Below, in pieces: positions 61,573 through 64,000 of a stretch of DNA of 64,000 nucleotides; position 1 is the first letter of the stretch; each line of letters starts with the position of its first letter. The position numbers were made by a program, and so were the translations under genes. The stretch lies in contig NZ_WUTW01000006.1 in assembly GCF_009831215.1 (NCBI RefSeq), positions 1-64,000 of the forward strand, read 5' to 3'. This DNA is from Actinomadura rayongensis (GTDB lineage: Bacteria; Actinomycetota; Actinomycetes; Streptosporangiales; Streptosporangiaceae). The notes under the pieces are model-generated. The model worked only from the letters and a program-made list of their open reading frames with translations. It was not told the origin of the DNA and did not search any database.

Positions 61573-61761
61573 TCAGCCGAAGCCGATGCCCCACGGGTCG
61601 CCCTGCGGAGCCTGCGCCGGGACGGCGGCCGGCGCGCGGTCCGCGCGTCCCGGCTCCGGCCGGTCGGCAGCGGCGCGGACCCTGCGCACCGGACGGCGGC
61701 CGGTCTCGGCCTCGCGCGCCTCGGGGCGGCGCGGGACGGTGGCCGTGATCTCGCCGGGCAT
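61573..61761 (-). CDS. Small Arg/Pro-rich protein ending in GDPWGIGFG
   Basis: A 62-residue protein of unknown family: a basic, Arg/Pro/Ala-rich body and a distinct hydrophobic tail QGDPWGIGFG. GAGGTGAGG lies four bases before the ATG, which supports translation. The tail contrasts with the body and may be the functional part. It could be a small regulator or a ribosomally made peptide precursor, but no modifying enzyme is adjacent. Expression cannot be judged from sequence. Confidence 0.5.
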   Translation of the reverse strand: MPGEITATVPRRPEAREAETGRRPVRRVRAAADRPEPGRADRAPAAVPAQAPQGDPWGIGFG

Positions 61762-61922
61762 GGTGCCTCACCTCGTTCTCTGCGACGGGGACGTGGGGGG
61801 ACCGAGGTCGAGTCTGACGGCCGCGGCTACCGAGAGCAAGGAAGATGTAACTGTTTGTATATCGTGTCGCCGGGGAATGCTGTCGGGTCGGCCGCGACCG
61901 GGCCCCGTTCGCAGGCCAGGCG

Positions 61923-61942
61923 GTGTTGTCACCGGGTAACAC
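61923..61942. promoter_or_regulatory. Candidate operator before the second TetR gene
   Basis: GTGTTGTCACCGGGTAACAC has 5-bp outer arms (GTGTT with AACAC) and an inner GTCACC-G-GGTAAC. The GGTAACAC half-site is the same as in the operator at 57950-57957, but the spacing differs by two bases. It lies about 80 bases before the TetR start, so autoregulation is plausible. Confidence 0.45.
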
Positions 61943-61961
61943 CCCCGAGTAGCGTTCGCTT

Positions 61962-62021
61962 ATGTCTCCGAGCCGCCACCGTCCGCGTTCCCCCCGCCGC
62001 GCCCCCGGGACGCCGTCGTGA
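61962..62021 (+). CDS. Possible 19-residue leader peptide overlapping the TetR start
   Basis: ATG 61962 opens a 19-codon frame (Arg/Pro/Ser-rich) whose TGA (62019-62021) overlaps the TetR GTG (62018) in the GTGA pattern used by coupled genes. No strong ribosome site precedes it, so this is a weak call. Confidence 0.25.
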   Translation: MSPSRHRPRSPRRAPGTPS

Positions 62022-62650
62022 CGGGCACGGGCACGCGTCCGGCGCCGCGCCGCGACCCGGGCCGCCGCCGGGCGCTGCTGGAGGCCGCCGACCGCGTCAT
62101 CCAGCGCGAGGGCCCGGAGGCGTCGATGGCCGCCATCGCCGCCGAGGCGGGCATCAGCAAGCCGATCCTCTACCGCCACTTCGGCGACAAGAGCGGGCTC
62201 TACCAGGCGCTCGCCGAGCGGCACACGCGGCGCCTGATCGCGGGCATCCGCGCGGAGTTCTCCGGCACGGGCTCGCCGCTCGCCCGCGTCCGCTCGACCA
62301 TCGACACCTACCTGACGACCGTCGCGGCGAACCTGCACCTGTACCGGTTCCTCATCCACCGCGCGAGCGCCGAGGACGCGGCGACGCACAGCGCGATGAG
62401 CACGATGATCCGCGAGGTGAGCCGCGAGCTGGCCGAGGTGCTGTTCGCCGAGGGCGCGATGGTCGACCAGGACCGCGCCTACGTGTGGGGGCACGCGCTG
62501 GTCGGCATGGTCCAGACGGCGGGGGACTGGTGGCTGGACCATCCCGAGGTGCCCCGCGAGGTCGTCGTGGACGGGCTGGCCGACCTCGTCCTCGGCGGGC
62601 TGTCGGCCGCGTCCGAGGGCCGGGTGCTCGAACTCTTCCAGGACCGCTGA
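62018..62650 (+). CDS. TetR-family transcriptional regulator
   Basis: A 210-residue protein has an HTH at residues ~17-65 (AADRVIQREGPEASMAAIAA, then AGISKPILYRHFGDKSGLYQ) and a helical ligand domain. It resembles actinobacterial TetR proteins that control fatty-acid or acyl-CoA dehydrogenase genes. The GGTAACAC-type half-site before it is shared with the acyl-CoA dehydrogenase at 57983, so that gene is a likely target. It converges on the symporter gene, 11 bases away. Confidence 0.88.
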   Translation: MTGTGTRPAPRRDPGRRRALLEAADRVIQREGPEASMAAIAAEAGISKPILYRHFGDKSGLYQALAERHTRRLIAGIRAEFSGTGSPLARVRSTIDTYLTTVAANLHLYRFLIHRASAEDAATHSAMSTMIREVSRELAEVLFAEGAMVDQDRAYVWGHALVGMVQTAGDWWLDHPEVPREVVVDGLADLVLGGLSAASEGRVLELFQDR

Positions 62651-62661
62651 GCCCGGCCCCC

Positions 62662-64000
62662 TCAGGTCCCGGGCGCCAGGTCGAGGTCGTCGACGCGGGG
62701 GTCGTCCCGGTCGGCGAGGTAGTCCGATGCGCGCGTGACGTCCGTCCCGTCCGGCGCCCCGATGCGCCGCAGGACGAGCGTCGCTACGACCGCCACGGCG
62801 ACGTTCACGGCGAGCGCGAGCATCCCCGCGTAGACCGTGGTGGTCGTGTGCAGGCCGAGGTCGTTCAGCGGGTACGCGGTGCCGCCGAAGTGCACCTTGT
62901 GCTTGGCCGGGTTCGGGATGCGGTACATCATCCACAGCCCGGCCGCGAGCCCCGCGACCCAGCCAGCGAAGAGCGCCCACCGGTGGAACCACCGGGTGAG
63001 GAGCCCGAGCCCCACCGACGGCAGCGTTTGCAGGATGAGGACGCCGCCGATGAGCTGCAGGTCGATGGAGAACTGCGGGTCGAGCAGCAGGATGCACGCG
63101 ACCGCGCCGACCTTGACGACGAGCGACACGACCTTGCTGACCCGCGCCTCCTCCGCCGCTCCCGCGTCCGGCCGGAAGTACTCGGTGTAGATGTTGCGGG
63201 TGAACAGGTTCGCCGCCGCGATCGACATGATCGCCGCCGGGACGAGCGCGCCGATCCCGATCGCCGCGAACGCCAGGCCCGCGAACCAGCTCGGGAACTC
63301 CTGGTCGAACAGGACGGGCACGACCGTGTTGGTGTCGGGCGTGCCGCCGTCGGCCAGCGGGTGGACGTCCGCCGCGATCGCCATGAAGCCGAGCAGCGCG
63401 ATGAGGCCGAGGACGAAGCTGTAGGCGGGCAGCGCCGCCATGTTCCGCTTGATCGTCCCCCGGTCGCGGCTCGCCAGCACGCCGGTGACGCTGTGCGGGT
63501 AGAGGAACAGCGCGAGCGCCGAGCCGAGCGCGAGCATGGCGTAGTTGAGCCGTCCGCTGCCGCCGAGCGTGACGCCGTCGGCCGGGTTGGGGGACTTGGC
63601 GAACTTGGCCTGCGCGGCGTCGAACACGTCGCCCCAGCCGCCGAGCTTGGCGGGCAGGTACAGCACGGCCGCGATGACGACGACGTAGATCAGCGCGTCC
63701 TTCACGAACGCGATGAGCGCCGGGGCGCGCAGCCCCGACTGGTAGGTGTAGGCCGCGAGGACGGCGAACGCGATGACGAGCGGCCAGTGCCCGCCGACCT
63801 CCATCGACTTCAGCACGGCCTCGATGCCGACGAGCTGCAGTGCGATGTACGGCATCGTCGCGACGATCCCGGTCACCGCGACGGCCAGCGCGAGCAGCGA
63901 CGACCCGAACCGCGCGCGGACGAAGTCGGCCGGGGTGACGAACCCGTGGACGTGCGACACCGACCACAGCCGGATCAGCACGAGGAACACGAGCGGATAG
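62662..64000 (-). CDS. Sodium:solute symporter, monocarboxylate (MctP/MctC-like), N-terminus cut
   Basis: The visible 445 C-terminal residues form about eleven membrane segments. The frame is open to the window edge, so the first ~80-100 residues are missing. Signatures are TPADFVRARFGSSLLALAVA, TGIVATMPYIALQLVGIEAV and PAAIMSIAAANLFTRNIYTE, as in MctP/MctC of the SSS family, which take up pyruvate, lactate, acetate or propionate. This fits the isocitrate lyase and methylmalonyl-CoA genes in the window. The transported acid is inference. Confidence 0.88.
   Translation of the reverse strand, partial: YPLVFLVLIRLWSVSHVHGFVTPADFVRARFGSSLLALAVAVTGIVATMPYIALQLVGIEAVLKSMEVGGHWPLVIAFAVLAAYTYQSGLRAPALIAFVKDALIYVVVIAAVLYLPAKLGGWGDVFDAAQAKFAKSPNPADGVTLGGSGRLNYAMLALGSALALFLYPHSVTGVLASRDRGTIKRNMAALPAYSFVLGLIALLGFMAIAADVHPLADGGTPDTNTVVPVLFDQEFPSWFAGLAFAAIGIGALVPAAIMSIAAANLFTRNIYTEYFRPDAGAAEEARVSKVVSLVVKVGAVACILLLDPQFSIDLQLIGGVLILQTLPSVGLGLLTRWFHRWALFAGWVAGLAAGLWMMYRIPNPAKHKVHFGGTAYPLNDLGLHTTTTVYAGMLALAVNVAVAVVATLVLRRIGAPDGTDVTRASDYLADRDDPRVDDLDLAPGT

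Overview
The window is very GC-rich, with a strong preference for G or C at third codon positions, many GTG starts and some TTG starts, actinobacterial-only families (CGNR zinc finger, DUF3618, holin-X type, DUF4232, GuaB1, RamB/ScfR-type regulator, glucosyl-3-phosphoglycerate synthase) and 4-base ATGA/GTGA gene overlaps. This points to a filamentous actinomycete; an Actinomadura-like member of the Thermomonosporaceae is my best guess, from protein style only. The window opens in the last part of a 5S rRNA gene and ends inside a monocarboxylate symporter gene.

Layout. 1-205: end of an rrn operon with three stacked terminator hairpins. 492-1338: AraC regulator and VOC protein. 1411-8887: a TetR repressor divergent from a coupled acyl-CoA catabolic operon (AtuA-like protein, carboxyltransferase subunit, biotin carboxylase subunit, acyl-CoA dehydrogenase), with a palindromic operator between them. 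9178-12826: a three-gene cassette of BesD/ArpA-like 2-oxoglutarate oxygenase, SAM methyltransferase and carnitine acyltransferase-family enzyme, probably making a small molecule. 12860-19616: P-loop kinase, an enolase-superfamily protein that has lost its catalytic residues, a small HExxH membrane protein, an LCP wall ligase, GuaB1 and a tandem Lrp regulator. 19642-28724: antiporter, UBP zinc finger, GDP-mannose dehydratase, FolP2-like protein, CGNR regulator, aminotransferase/LysR pair, SCP2 protein and a VC0807-type membrane protein. 28993-33242: L,D-transpeptidase, glycosyltransferase, paired CrcB fluoride channels and a DUF4232 lipoprotein.

33324-38331 is a coupled methylmalonyl-CoA mutase operon (mutA, mutB, meaB). 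38381-43050 holds a double GNAT, an unrecognised protein split by a low-complexity tract, an HNH nuclease with an odd 5' region, decayed DNA and a dihydrofolate reductase-family protein. 43051-48365 has an oxidoreductase, a two-component pair in which the response regulator is fused to a flavin reductase-like domain, and an HTH-TM-double-psi-barrel protein. 48485-53686: class II aldolase, SPOR-like protein, aldehyde dehydrogenase and three small envelope-type proteins. 53751-64000: isocitrate lyase divergent from its probable regulator RamB/ScfR, glucosyl-3-phosphoglycerate synthase, an acyl-CoA dehydrogenase behind paired palindromes, a holin-X/DUF3618/YihY operon, a small basic protein, a TetR regulator and an MctP-like symporter.

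Metabolically the region is rich in branched- and short-chain acyl-CoA chemistry: acyl-CoA carboxylation and dehydrogenation, propionyl-CoA entry through methylmalonyl-CoA mutase, the glyoxylate shunt and monocarboxylate uptake. The most unusual items are the oxygenase/methyltransferase/acyltransferase cassette, the enolase pseudoenzyme coupled to a kinase, the sensor-kinase/regulator-flavoprotein pair, the HTH-TM-barrel protein, and in-frame tandem-repeat or low-complexity linkers in three unrelated proteins.
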